Below, piece by piece: positions 15,982-27,148 of a stretch of DNA of 64,000 nucleotides. Position 1 is the stretch's first letter; every line of letters starts with the position of its first letter. The position numbers and the translations under genes were made by a program. The notes beneath the pieces are model-generated. The model was not told where the DNA came from, searched no databases, and was given only the letters and a program-made list of their open reading frames with translations. Origin of the DNA: Limimaricola pyoseonensis (lineage in GTDB: Bacteria; Pseudomonadota; Alphaproteobacteria; Rhodobacterales; Rhodobacteraceae); NCBI RefSeq assembly GCF_900102015.1, contig NZ_FNAT01000002.1:1-64000 (forward strand). The letters are read 5' to 3'.

Positions 15982-17739
15982 ATGAGCCAGGACAGGTCGT
16001 CGAAGCGCGCGGACGCACAAACGCAGTCGCGCTGGGGCGCGCAGCGCATCGGGGAAGGGCGCTGGCGCTTCGGCCTCTGGGCGCCCTCGGCCGACAAGGT
16101 CGCGCTGCAGCTCGGCGGGGCCGAGACGCCGATGACCCGCGGCGAGGACGGATTCTGGCAGGTCGAGGCCGCGGCTGAGACCGGCACGGAGTACATGTTC
16201 GTCATCGACGGCGAGGCGCGCCCCGACCCGGCGGCGCGGCGGCAGGCGGGCGACGTGCACGGCGCCTCGGTCCTGGCCGATCCCGGTGCGCGCGAGTGGA
16301 CGTCGAAATGGGTCGGCCGCGCCTGGGAAGAGGCCGTCATCTACGAGGTGCATGTCGGCACCTTCACCGAGGAAGGCACCTTCGCGGCCGCCGCGAAACG
16401 GATGCAGGAGCTGGCCGATCTCGGCATCACCGCGATCGAGATCATGCCGGTGGGCCAGTGGCAGGGCGATCGCGGCTGGGGCTATGACGGCGTTCTGCCC
16501 TACGCGCCGCACCCGGCCTACGGCACGCCCGAGGAGTTGCAGGATCTGGTCGAGGCGGCGCAGTCGGCCGGGCTGATGGTGCTGCTCGACGTGGTCTACA
16601 ACCATTTCGGCCCCGACGGCGCCTATCTGCACGCCTACGCGCCCGAGTTCTTCGAGGAGGCGCGCCACACGCCGTGGGGCGCCGCCATCGACTTCACCAA
16701 GCCGGCGGTGCGCGAGTTCTTCGTCGAGAACGCGCTCTACTGGCTGCGCGACTACCGGCTGGACGGGCTGAGGCTCGACGCGGTGCACCAGATCCAGGAC
16801 CCGAGCCCGCACCACGTGCTGGTCGAGCTGGGCGAGCGGGTGCGCGACGCGGGCCTCGACCGCCCCGTTCACCTCGTCACCGAGGACGAGCGCAACGAGC
16901 CCGAGCTGCGCGATACCAAGCTCTACGCCGCGAGCTGGAACGACGACTACCACCACGCGGTCCACGTCGCGCTGACCGGCGAGAGCGAGGGCTACTACAA
17001 GCCCTTCGCGCATGACCCGATCGGCGATCTGGTGCTGGCGCTGGGCCGCGGCCATGTCGAGGAGGGCCAGCCCCGCCCCGGCCGCGAGACCCGCCGCGGC
17101 CGCCCGGCCGCGCACCTGCCCTGGACCGGCTTCGTCAACTCCAACCAGACCCACGACCAGGTCGGCAACCGCGCCGTGGGCGAGCGGCTGCTCTCGCTGG
17201 CCGATCCGCGCGGCGTCGAGGTGGCGCATGCGATGCTGCTCACCTCGCCCTTCGTGCCAATGCTGTTCATGGGAGAGGAGGCGGGCGAGACCGCGCCCTT
17301 CCTGTTCTTCTGCGACCACGAGGGCGAGCTGGCGCGGCTCACCCGCGAGGGGCGGCAGAGGGAGTTCGAGCATTTCGCGGGCTTCTCGGGCGAGGTGCCC
17401 GACCCCAACGCGCGCGAGACCTTCGAGCGTTCGCACCCCTTCCGGGGCGAGGCCGACCACATGGCGCATTGGCGCGGGCTGACGCGCGACCTGCTGACGC
17501 TCAGGGCCGAAAAGATCGTGCCGCTGATGAAGTCGGGCCGCGCCGGGGATGCGCGGGTCGCCCGCACCGGCCCGCGCGCGCTCTCCGCGCTTTGGCCTTT
17601 CCGGGACGGCCACGTCGTGGCACGAATCAATCTCGGCTCGCCGCCCGACACGCCGCCCACGGCCGAGCCGCACGACTTCGCCATCGGCGATCCCGCCGCC
17701 GATCCCTTCGCCTTCGCCGTGATCGTGAGCCGCCACTGA
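15982..17739 (+). CDS. treZ: malto-oligosyltrehalose trehalohydrolase
   Basis: 585 residues, usual length. Begins with a CBM48-like beta domain (about 20-110, RFGLWAPSADKVALQL), followed by a GH13 barrel with YEVHVGTFTEEGTF, DVVYNHFGPDGAY, nucleophile Asp in DGLRLDAVH and acid Glu in HLVTEDERNEP. Releases trehalose from malto-oligosyltrehalose made by TreY. Start ATG 15982 behind AGAGG. Its stop overlaps the treY start by one base (TGATG), so both enzymes are made together. Confidence 0.96.
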   Translation: MSQDRSSKRADAQTQSRWGAQRIGEGRWRFGLWAPSADKVALQLGGAETPMTRGEDGFWQVEAAAETGTEYMFVIDGEARPDPAARRQAGDVHGASVLADPGAREWTSKWVGRAWEEAVIYEVHVGTFTEEGTFAAAAKRMQELADLGITAIEIMPVGQWQGDRGWGYDGVLPYAPHPAYGTPEELQDLVEAAQSAGLMVLLDVVYNHFGPDGAYLHAYAPEFFEEARHTPWGAAIDFTKPAVREFFVENALYWLRDYRLDGLRLDAVHQIQDPSPHHVLVELGERVRDAGLDRPVHLVTEDERNEPELRDTKLYAASWNDDYHHAVHVALTGESEGYYKPFAHDPIGDLVLALGRGHVEEGQPRPGRETRRGRPAAHLPWTGFVNSNQTHDQVGNRAVGERLLSLADPRGVEVAHAMLLTSPFVPMLFMGEEAGETAPFLFFCDHEGELARLTREGRQREFEHFAGFSGEVPDPNARETFERSHPFRGEADHMAHWRGLTRDLLTLRAEKIVPLMKSGRAGDARVARTGPRALSALWPFRDGHVVARINLGSPPDTPPTAEPHDFAIGDPAADPFAFAVIVSRH

Positions 17740-20135
17740 TGAGCACCGAGCTTCCCCGCGCCACCTACCGCCTGCAGCTGCGCGAAGGCGTGAACTTCGA
17801 CACAGCGCGGCGGCTGCTGCCCTATCTCGCCGGTCTCGGGGTCAGCCATCTCTACCTCTCGCCGGTCTTCACCGCGACCACCGGCTCGACCCATGGCTAC
17901 GACGTCACCGACCCGACCGAGATCGACCCGGCGCTGGGCGGGCGCGAGGGCTTCGAGGCGCTGGCCCGCGCGGCGAGGCAGGCCGGCCTCGGCATCGTGC
18001 TCGACATCGTGCCGAACCACACCGCCTTCGGTCTCGAGAATCCGTGGCTGCGCGACGTCCTGCGCCACGGGCCCGACAGCCGCTACGCCCGGCATTTCGA
18101 CATCGACTGGGCCAAGGGGCGGCTGGTGCTGCCCTTCCTCGGCGCGCCCTTCGAGGAGATGCTGGAGCAGGGCGCCTTCACGCTGCGCGAGGGCGAGACC
18201 GGCCCGGAATTCGCGACCGAGCATTTCGCCGTGCCGATGGCCGCCGGCACGCTGCCGCCCGAGGACGGGCGCCGCGACCCGGACGCGATCCGCGAGGCCC
18301 ATGCCGCGCAGCACTGGCGGCTGACGCATTGGGAATACGAGCGCGACGGCGTCACCCATCGCCGCTTCTTCAACGTCACCGGGCTGATCGGCATGCGGGT
18401 CGAGGACGAGACGGTGTTCGACGACATGCACGCGCTGCTGTTCGAGCTTCTGGACGAGGGGCTGGTGCAGGCCATCCGGCTCGACCACATCGACGGGCTG
18501 GCCGACCCGGCGGCCTATCTGCGGCGGCTGCGCGACCGGGTCGGCGACACCCCGGTCTGGATCGAGAAGATCCTGACCGGCGACGAGACCGTGCCCGCCG
18601 ACTGGCCGATCGAGGGCACCACCGGCTACGAGGCGGCGCGCGCGATCTCGCGCATCCTGACCGACGCCTCGGGCCTGGCGCGGCTCGACGAGACCTGGCG
18701 GCGCGAGACCGGGCGCGAGGGCCGGTTCCACGACGTGCTCGAGGCCGCCAAGCACGAGGTGATCCGGCTGGAGCTGGCCGCCGAGCTGCACCAGCTCATC
18801 GCCATGGCGCGCGAGGCGCTCGGGCCCGACGGCGCGATCGAGACCGGCGACGAGGCGCTGCGCGAGGCGATCATCGCGCTGCTCGTGGCCTTCCCGCGCT
18901 ACCGCACCTATTTCGCGCCCGGCACGACGCCGGCCGGCGACGAGCTGGAGCTGATGCGCGCCGTGACCGAAAGGGCGGGGGAGGGGCTGCGCACCGACGC
19001 CACCGTCCGGCTGGTCTCGGGTTTCATCACCGACCCGCAGGACGAGGTGGCCCGCGCCTTCCAGTGCCGCTTCCAGCAGGTGACGGGCGCGCTCTTGGCC
19101 AAGGCGCATGAGGACACCGCGGGCTTCCGCTGGAACCGCTACATCGCCGCCAACGAGGTCGGCGCCGACCCCGACGAGCCCTCGATCACCCCCGAGGAGC
19201 TGTCGGGCTGGCTGTCGCGCCGCGCGCCCAGCGAGATGACGCTGACCTCCACCCACGACACCAAGCGCTCCGAGGACGCCCGGATGCGGCTGGTGGCGAT
19301 CAGCCATCTGCCCGAGGCCTTCCTCGCGCTGTGGGAGCACAGCGAGGAGGTGGAGGGCGCGACCGAGATCGACCCGAACCTGCGCTGGTACATCCTGCAG
19401 ACCCTGCTGGCGATGTGGGAGGCGGGGCGCGAGGACATCGCCGACCGGCTCGGCCGGCACGTCGAGAAGGCGATGCGCGAAGCCAAGGAGGTCACCACCT
19501 GGACCCATCCCGACGCCGAGGCCGAGGCTGCCGCGCAGCGCTTCGCCTCGGCCCTCGCGGCGGCCTGGTCGCGCGAACTGCCGCCCGGTGCGGCGCAGAT
19601 CATGGCGCGCGGCGAGGCGCTGTCGCTGGCGCAGACCGCGCTCAAGCTGGTCATGCCGGGGGTGCCCGACATCTACCAGGGCACCGAGATCGGGGCGTTC
19701 CAGCTGACCGACCCGGACAACCGCATGGCGGTCGATTTCCGCGCCATCGCCGGGCTCGCCATGGCGGGCGCGCGCGACTGCTTCCCCGAGCCGGTCGACC
19801 CAGCGACGCTGCCCGCCGCGGCCGGGGCCGATGCGCCGGATACCGCCCCAGCTCTCGACAGCTTCGCCGGGCGCAAGTCGCGGCTGATCTGCGCCGCGCT
19901 GGCGCTGCGCCGGGCGCGGCCCGAGTTCTTCACCGCCGCCGGTTGCCGGATCGAAGCGCCCGAGCCGGACCATCTGCTGCTGACCCGCGAGGGGCCGGGC
20001 GGGCGGGTCGAGCTGCGCATCGACCGCATCGGCGACCCGGTCGCCGCGCCGGCGGGGACTGAGCCGGTCTGGCCGATCGATGCGCGCGACACCGAAGCTC
20101 CGGTGCGGATCGACTGGATCCCCGCCGCGCCCTGA
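17739..20135 (+). CDS. treY: malto-oligosyltrehalose synthase
   Basis: 798 residues. GH13 family 26 pattern: ATYRLQLREGVNFD at the start, SHLYLSPVFTATTGSTHGYD, DIVPNHTAF, nucleophile Asp in AIRLDHIDGLADP, acid Glu in WIEKILTGDE, and the late TSTHDTKRSEDAR. It isomerises the reducing-end alpha-1,4 bond of maltodextrin to alpha,alpha-1,1. A long insertion domain lies between about 310 and 470. Coupled to treZ by TGATG; glgX follows after 180 bp, giving a glycogen-to-trehalose set. Confidence 0.96.
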   Translation: MSTELPRATYRLQLREGVNFDTARRLLPYLAGLGVSHLYLSPVFTATTGSTHGYDVTDPTEIDPALGGREGFEALARAARQAGLGIVLDIVPNHTAFGLENPWLRDVLRHGPDSRYARHFDIDWAKGRLVLPFLGAPFEEMLEQGAFTLREGETGPEFATEHFAVPMAAGTLPPEDGRRDPDAIREAHAAQHWRLTHWEYERDGVTHRRFFNVTGLIGMRVEDETVFDDMHALLFELLDEGLVQAIRLDHIDGLADPAAYLRRLRDRVGDTPVWIEKILTGDETVPADWPIEGTTGYEAARAISRILTDASGLARLDETWRRETGREGRFHDVLEAAKHEVIRLELAAELHQLIAMAREALGPDGAIETGDEALREAIIALLVAFPRYRTYFAPGTTPAGDELELMRAVTERAGEGLRTDATVRLVSGFITDPQDEVARAFQCRFQQVTGALLAKAHEDTAGFRWNRYIAANEVGADPDEPSITPEELSGWLSRRAPSEMTLTSTHDTKRSEDARMRLVAISHLPEAFLALWEHSEEVEGATEIDPNLRWYILQTLLAMWEAGREDIADRLGRHVEKAMREAKEVTTWTHPDAEAEAAAQRFASALAAAWSRELPPGAAQIMARGEALSLAQTALKLVMPGVPDIYQGTEIGAFQLTDPDNRMAVDFRAIAGLAMAGARDCFPEPVDPATLPAAAGADAPDTAPALDSFAGRKSRLICAALALRRARPEFFTAAGCRIEAPEPDHLLLTREGPGGRVELRIDRIGDPVAAPAGTEPVWPIDARDTEAPVRIDWIPAAP

Positions 20136-20169
20136 GGCGGCGCCCGAGGCGGGGGCGGAACAAGCGCGG

Positions 20170-20190
20170 CCCTGCGGCGTTGCCGCAGGG
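20170..20190 (+). other. intercistronic hairpin between treY and glgX
   Basis: CCCTGCGGC and GCCGCAGGG form a perfect 9-bp stem with a 3-nt loop. No U-run follows. It may act as a partial terminator or mRNA stabiliser between treZY and glgX; nothing else was seen in this 180-bp gap. Confidence 0.5.
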
Positions 20191-20315
20191 ACCTTCCCGC
20201 GTGGCCGAAGGCCGTTCGTCGCCTGTGCCCGCGGGCTCCGCCAATCGCATCCCGGCCTTGGGCCGGTTCATCGCCGCAGCCTCCCCGCGCGGCGGATCAG
20301 GAGTCAGATCACTTG

Positions 20316-22505
<2,190 letters not shown>

Positions 22506-22527
22506 CCGGCTATCCTCAATACGAATG

Positions 22528-22560
22528 AAGGGCCGCCTCGGTGATGCCGGGGCGGCCCTT
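22528..22560 (+). terminator. terminator after glgX
   Basis: AAGGGCCGCC and GGCGGCCCTT pair around a loop of about 12 nt, 22 nt after the glgX stop. The flanking A and T runs are short. It lies between convergent genes and can serve both strands. Confidence 0.65.
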
Positions 22561-22586
22561 GCCTGTCTGACCGGCGCTGTCCGGGC

Positions 22587-23891
22587 CTAGCCCATCGGCG
22601 CCTCCGACAGCGTCGGATGCACGCCCAGCGCCCGCAGCATCCTTGCCCGGTCGGGGCGGTGCAGCAACATCTGCCCGGCCCAGGCCACCGCCTCCTGCGC
22701 GCCTTCGCCGACCAGCGAGACCGAGGTGACGGCCGCCTCGCTGCCGCCCAAGCCCCAGTAGTCCTGCGGCCCGTCCGCGCGCACCCCGGCGGCGAGCGGC
22801 GTGCTCTCCTCCTCCTCGAAGATCGTCCCCTGCGCGGGCTGGCCCACTTCGCCCACCGGCGGCAGCACGAAGGCCGTCGTCGCCACGTCGCGCAGTGCCA
22901 CCGGATCGCGATGTTCGCCGAAGAGCTGGCGTGCCAGCGTCTCGCCATCGGCCACGGCCACCGGGGTCAGCGGCAGCCGGTCGGCGCAGTCGCCCACCGC
23001 GTGCAGGCCGGGCAGGGAGGTCTCGAAGCACTCGTCGATCTCGATCACGCCCTTGTCCGAAAGCTTCACCCGCTCCTGCAGCGCGCCCAGCACGCCCAGG
23101 TTCGGCGCGCGGCCGGTGGCGGCGACCACCTTCTCGGCGCGGATCGTGGTGTCGCTGTCGAGCGCCAGTTCGAGTCCGTCCTCGACCGCGCGCAGCGCGG
23201 CGGGCGCGCAGCCGGCGATGATGCGGATGCCCTGCGCCTGCATGTTGCGCTGGCCGACCTTCGCGGCATTCTCCGAGAACTCCGTCAGCACCCGGTCGGT
23301 GTCGGTGACCAGCGTGACCCGCGCGCCAAGGGCCGCGTGGATCGCGGCCATCTCGCAGCCGATATAGCCGCCGCCGATCACCACCATCGAGCCCGGCAGC
23401 GCGGTCCACTCCAGCACGTCGTCGCTGGTCTCGGCCAGCTCCGCGCCCTCCATCTTCGGCCGGATCGGGTGGCCGCCGGTCGCGAGCACGATGCGCGGGG
23501 CGTGCAGCTTCTCGCCCTGCACCGTCACCTCGCCCGGCGCGCTCATCGCGGCCTCGTCCTCGATCACGGTGACCCCGGCTTCCGACAGCTTCCCGCGGTA
23601 GCTGTCGCGGATCGATTGCAGCTTGTCGGCCCGTGCGGCGCAGAGCCGCTCCATGTCGACCTGCGGGGTCGGGCCGAGCAGGCCCGAGCGGGTCAGCCCG
23701 CCCGCGCGCCACAGCGCGTCGGCCACGGTCCAGAGCATCTTCTTGGGCACGCAGCCCCGGTTCACGCAGGTGCCGCCGAGCTTGCCGCGCTCGATCAGCG
23801 CCACCTTGGCGCCGAGACCTGCGGCGTGACGCGCGAAGGACAGGCCCGCCGAGCCGCCCCCGATGACGATGGCGTCGTAGCTCGTATCCAT
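22587..23891 (-). CDS. gor: FAD-dependent pyridine nucleotide-disulfide oxidoreductase, glutathione reductase type
   Basis: 434 residues from ATG 23891, slightly shorter than typical glutathione reductases (about 450). FAD motif GGGSAGLSFARHA (9-21), redox disulfide GGTCVNRGCVPKK (about 41-53), NADP-binding GGGYIGCEMA, second FAD motif HAVGDCADRLPLTPVA, and the interface motif ending GVHPTLSE with the catalytic His. These fit glutathione or a related low-molecular-weight disulfide as substrate. Divergent from an SDR gene 177 bp away. Confidence 0.88.
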   Translation of the reverse strand: MDTSYDAIVIGGGSAGLSFARHAAGLGAKVALIERGKLGGTCVNRGCVPKKMLWTVADALWRAGGLTRSGLLGPTPQVDMERLCAARADKLQSIRDSYRGKLSEAGVTVIEDEAAMSAPGEVTVQGEKLHAPRIVLATGGHPIRPKMEGAELAETSDDVLEWTALPGSMVVIGGGYIGCEMAAIHAALGARVTLVTDTDRVLTEFSENAAKVGQRNMQAQGIRIIAGCAPAALRAVEDGLELALDSDTTIRAEKVVAATGRAPNLGVLGALQERVKLSDKGVIEIDECFETSLPGLHAVGDCADRLPLTPVAVADGETLARQLFGEHRDPVALRDVATTAFVLPPVGEVGQPAQGTIFEEEESTPLAAGVRADGPQDYWGLGGSEAAVTSVSLVGEGAQEAVAWAGQMLLHRPDRARMLRALGVHPTLSEAPMG

Positions 23892-24068
23892 GGCGTGTCT
23901 CCTGCTGCTTGGGCCGTCGCAGAAGAACGGGGGCCGGGCGGGGCGGTTCCCTGCCGGGCTGCGGCGCAAGGGCGCGGGGCATGGGCCCGCTTTGTGCGCC
24001 ACCGCGCCGGAACAAGCCCGCCGGGGGCCTTGTTGGCCCGGCGACCCCCCAATCGACGGAGACCCGCC

Positions 24069-24923
24069 ATGAGCGAACCCAAGCACGTGCCCGGCCAGTC
24101 GCAGGACCACATGCCCGGCGACGAGCACGAGATGCACCCCGCCCCCGACTACCGCCCGCGCTTTCCCGGCGTCGGCAAGCTCAAGGACAAGGTGGCGCTG
24201 GTTACCGGCGGCGACAGCGGCATCGGCCGCGCCGTCTCGGTGCTCTTCGCGCGCGAGGGCGCGAAGGTGGCCATCGCTTATCTCGAGGAGGACAAGGACG
24301 CCGAGGAAACCAAGCGCCTGGTCGAGGAGGAGGGCTCCGAGGCGCTGCTGATCCGCGGCGATCTCGGCCAGAAGGCGCATTGCGAGAGCGCGGTCGCGAA
24401 GACGGTCGAGCGCTTCGGCAAGCTCGACGTGCTGATCGTCAACGCCGCGCAGCAATGGCTCGACGACGGGCTAGAGGACATCTCGGAAGAGCGGCTGCGC
24501 CGCACCGTCGACAGCAACGTGATGCACCCGATGTTCGTCACGCAGGCCGCGCTGCCGCATCTCAAGGAAGGCGACGCCATCGTCTACACCACCTCGGTCA
24601 ACGCCTTCAAAGGCAATGCCGGTCTCGTGACCTACTCGACCACACGCGGCGCGACGCTGGCGCTGTCGCGCTCCATGGCGAACGCGCTGGCCGAGAAGGG
24701 CATCCGCGTGAACGCGGTGGCGCCCGGCCCGATCTGGACGCCCTTCATCCCCGGCTCGATGCCCGACGACATGGTCGAGGGCTTCGGCGAGAACACGCCG
24801 CTGGGCCGCCCCGGCCAGCCCTGGGAGGTGGCGACGGCCTACCTGTTCCTCGCCTCGTCGGACGGCAACTACTTCACCGGCCAGACGCTGCACCCGAACG
24901 GCGGCAAGATCGTCGGCGCCTGA
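24069..24923 (+). CDS. SDR family oxidoreductase with Arg in place of catalytic Lys
   Basis: 284 residues. It has the N-terminal extension (about 40 residues rich in Pro, Met and His) and VTGGDSGIGRAV motif of the YghA/GS39 (general stress protein 39) branch. Ser is present in TTSVNAFKG and Asn in VDSNVMH, but the Tyr-x-x-x-Lys motif reads YSTTRGATLAL, so the lysine is Arg (codon CGC at about 24646-24648). NGGKIVGA closes the protein. Family members are stress-induced aldehyde/ketone reductases. The altered site may be low in activity or tuned; ATG 24069 is well placed. Confidence 0.88.
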   Translation: MSEPKHVPGQSQDHMPGDEHEMHPAPDYRPRFPGVGKLKDKVALVTGGDSGIGRAVSVLFAREGAKVAIAYLEEDKDAEETKRLVEEEGSEALLIRGDLGQKAHCESAVAKTVERFGKLDVLIVNAAQQWLDDGLEDISEERLRRTVDSNVMHPMFVTQAALPHLKEGDAIVYTTSVNAFKGNAGLVTYSTTRGATLALSRSMANALAEKGIRVNAVAPGPIWTPFIPGSMPDDMVEGFGENTPLGRPGQPWEVATAYLFLASSDGNYFTGQTLHPNGGKIVGA

Positions 24924-24952
24924 GCGCGGGTTTCGGGCGCTGCCGTGGCCGC

Positions 24953-25438
24953 TCAGCCGGTGGCGGCGACGCCCGGGATCTCGAAGAGCCGCGCTCGGGT
25001 CGTCTCGCGCAGCAGGTCGGGCGCGATGCGGAACACCGTTTCGGGCGCGCCCGCCGCGGCCCAGACATGGCCGAAGCTCAGAAGCCGCGCATCCATCCAT
25101 GTCTCGACCGGGTTCAGATGCCCGATCGGGGCGACGCCGCCGATGGCGAAGCCGGTCTCGGCGCGCACGCGCTTGGCGTCGGCCCGGCGCAGTTCCTCGC
25201 CGAACAGCGCCTGGGCCCGGTCGAGCGGCACGTCCTGCGCGCCGTTGACGAGGATCAGCTTCAGCGCGCCGCTCTCCACGCCTTCGAAGATCATCGACTT
25301 GGCGATCTGCGCCACGTCGCAATCGCAGGCCTCGGCCGCCTGCGCGGCGCTGCGGGCCGAGACGGGCATGCGCAGGATCTCGATCTCGACCCCGGCCTCG
25401 CTTGCGGCGCGTTCCACGCGCGCGACGCTCTTCGACAT
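24953..25438 (-). CDS. YbaK/EbsC-type aminoacyl-tRNA deacylase
   Basis: 161 residues, single YbaK domain. The lysine of IAKSMIF (Lys at about 46) and GGVAPIGH are the conserved substrate-pocket residues of Cys-tRNA(Pro)/Ala-tRNA(Pro) editing proteins. It removes wrong amino acids from tRNA in trans. Starts with ATG 25438, 28 bp after the acetyltransferase gene, and is the last gene of a mipZ-GNAT-ybaK unit. Confidence 0.85.
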   Translation of the reverse strand: MSKSVARVERAASEAGVEIEILRMPVSARSAAQAAEACDCDVAQIAKSMIFEGVESGALKLILVNGAQDVPLDRAQALFGEELRRADAKRVRAETGFAIGGVAPIGHLNPVETWMDARLLSFGHVWAAAGAPETVFRIAPDLLRETTRARLFEIPGVAATG

Positions 25439-25466
25439 GCGGTCCTCCTGTCCCGGTGGCGTGGTC

Positions 25467-25958
25467 TCAGAAAACGAACTTCTTGCGGATGCGGTCCACC
25501 GGCCGGCCGTCGCCCAGCGGCACGCCGACCAGCCGGTCCCAATCCGTGAAGCCGAGGCCCGCGTAGTAGCGCAGCCCGGCCGCGTTGTCGGCGCGGATCG
25601 TCGCGTCGATCGCCGTGACGCCGGCGGCACGGGCCGCCGCGCCGGTATGTTCGAACATCGCCCGGCCGATGCCGCGCCCGCCCTGGCCCTCGGCCACGAA
25701 GCTCGCGATCACCGCCCAGCCCTCGGGCAGCGGGTCGTCGGGGTCGTCGGCCAGAACGAGGCTCTGGAAGCCGAGCACGCGGCCCGCCTCCTCGGCGACG
25801 GTGCAGCAGACGATCTGCGGCGGCGCGACGTAGTGTTCGAGCATCCACGCCGCGTCGAAGGGGCGGCGATGCGCGGTGCTGCCGCCGGCCGCGATATGCG
25901 GGTTGATCACGGCGCAGAGCGCCTTGGCGTCGCCGGGCCGGGCGTCGCGGATCTCCAC
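25467..25958 (-). CDS. GNAT family N-acetyltransferase
   Basis: 163 residues from a GTG start 2 bp after the mipZ stop, so probably translationally coupled. Acetyl-CoA loop QGGRGIGRAMF (about 93-103) and the C-terminal ADNAAGLRYYAGLGF are typical of the phosphinothricin/pat-like branch. The acceptor is unknown. Confidence 0.85.
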   Translation of the reverse strand: MEIRDARPGDAKALCAVINPHIAAGGSTAHRRPFDAAWMLEHYVAPPQIVCCTVAEEAGRVLGFQSLVLADDPDDPLPEGWAVIASFVAEGQGGRGIGRAMFEHTGAAARAAGVTAIDATIRADNAAGLRYYAGLGFTDWDRLVGVPLGDGRPVDRIRKKFVF

Positions 25959-25960
25959 GC

Positions 25961-26770
25961 TCAGAACTCCACCTCGACGCCGGGCAGCTGTAGCGCCTTC
26001 ACCAGCTCGCGCAGCTCCTGCCGCGCCGCGAGGTTGGAGATGTTGAGCTTGTCGACGCCGACGTCGCGCAGATCCAGAAGCGTCAGACCGCGCGGGAACA
26101 GCTCCCGGAAGATCACCCGCTCGTTGAAGCCCGGCGCGGGCCGGAAGCCGATCCGCTCCGAGAGCCGCGCCAGCGCGCTTTCCATCTTGGCCTTGTTGAC
26201 CATCTGCTGCGCCCCGAGCCGGTTGCGCAGCACGATCCAGTCGATCGGCGGCAGCCCGGCCTGCGCCCTGAGCTGGCGCGCGCTCCAGACCATCTCGGAA
26301 TAGACCGAGGGGCCGAGGATCGTCTCGCCGTCATTGTCGATCCGCGCCAGCAGGTCGAAATCGACGAAGCTGTCGTTGAGCGGCGTCACCAGCGTGTCGG
26401 CCAGCGAATGCGCGACCTGGCTCAGCCGCGTGTGGTTGCCGGGGCAGTCGATCAGGATGAAGTCGCAATCGGGCTCGAGCCCCGCCACCGCCATCGACAG
26501 CCGGTGGTCGGAGGCGTTTTCGCCCGGAGAGAGGGCGCTGGCGTCGATCTCGGGCAGGTCGACATGGTCGGGGATCGGCAGGCTCAGCTCGGCCCGTTCG
26601 CAGTAGCGGCGGCGGTTCTCGATGTAGCGCGCCAGCGATTTCTGCCGCAGGTCGAGGTCGAGCGTGCCGATCTTGTGGCCCATCCGGGCCAGCGCGGTGG
26701 CGATGTGCATCGCCACGGTGGACTTGCCCGCACCGCCCTTCTCGTTGCCGACCACGATGATATGCGCCAC
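25961..26770 (-). CDS. mipZ: division plane positioning ATPase MipZ
   Basis: 269 residues from GTG 26770, chosen for the GGAGGGACGG ribosome site. Deviant Walker A KGGAGKST at 11-18, switch region DLRQKSLARYIENR, DCPGNHTRLS with the Walker B aspartate. The length and the INRRxYC-like and LNDSFVDFDLLAR segments match alphaproteobacterial MipZ, which forms a bipolar gradient with ParB and blocks FtsZ polymerisation away from midcell. First gene of a unit with a GNAT and a YbaK gene; divergent from the RNA helicase. Confidence 0.93.
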   Translation of the reverse strand: MAHIIVVGNEKGGAGKSTVAMHIATALARMGHKIGTLDLDLRQKSLARYIENRRRYCERAELSLPIPDHVDLPEIDASALSPGENASDHRLSMAVAGLEPDCDFILIDCPGNHTRLSQVAHSLADTLVTPLNDSFVDFDLLARIDNDGETILGPSVYSEMVWSARQLRAQAGLPPIDWIVLRNRLGAQQMVNKAKMESALARLSERIGFRPAPGFNERVIFRELFPRGLTLLDLRDVGVDKLNISNLAARQELRELVKALQLPGVEVEF

Positions 26771-27148
26771 GTGTTCCGTCCCTCCGGCCGCTTCGGGCCG
26801 CTCCCGCCTTGCCCTTCGGGGTAGGGTATGGCGCAGCCCCGTGCAAGTCCCGCGCGGGTTGCGGGGCCGCGCCCATTGACAGATGCGGCTTTCGGGTCCA
26901 TCTGCGGCTGAGATCCGGATGCGCATGGCCCGCGTGAGCAGCCGCGCCGCCCCCGCCTTCCCGCGCCGGCGTCCGCACCGCTTCGGATCCCGAGGTTCCC
27001 ATTTCACGCAAGGGGCCGCGTCCTGTCGGCGCGTGGGCATTCGGCCCCGCGTGAGCGCAAGGGCGCAACCCGACCGTCCGCCCGCTGTCGCGGGCGAGGC
27101 GCCCCATGCCGCGGCCCGCGATCACGCGCGCCGCTTACAAGGATGCAC
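26771..27148. other. 378-bp gene-free spacer between mipZ and the helicase
   Basis: No supported gene or tRNA here. It must hold the divergent promoters of mipZ and the helicase. A perfect TTGACA lies at 26876-26881, with CATCTG 17 bp later; if used, it gives the helicase mRNA a leader of about 240 nt. Several GC-rich stems are possible but none matches an RNA family I recognise. Confidence 0.6.
26876..26904 (+). promoter_or_regulatory. candidate promoter of the RNA helicase
   Basis: Perfect -35 TTGACA, 17-bp spacer and a weak -10 CATCTG. Alphaproteobacterial -10 boxes are often poor, so the -35 is the main evidence. Confidence 0.35.

Noticed and set aside
16995-19973. 992-codon minus-strand frame opposite treZ/treY
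   Set aside because: Compositional shadow of the GH13 genes; no domain, no ribosome site.
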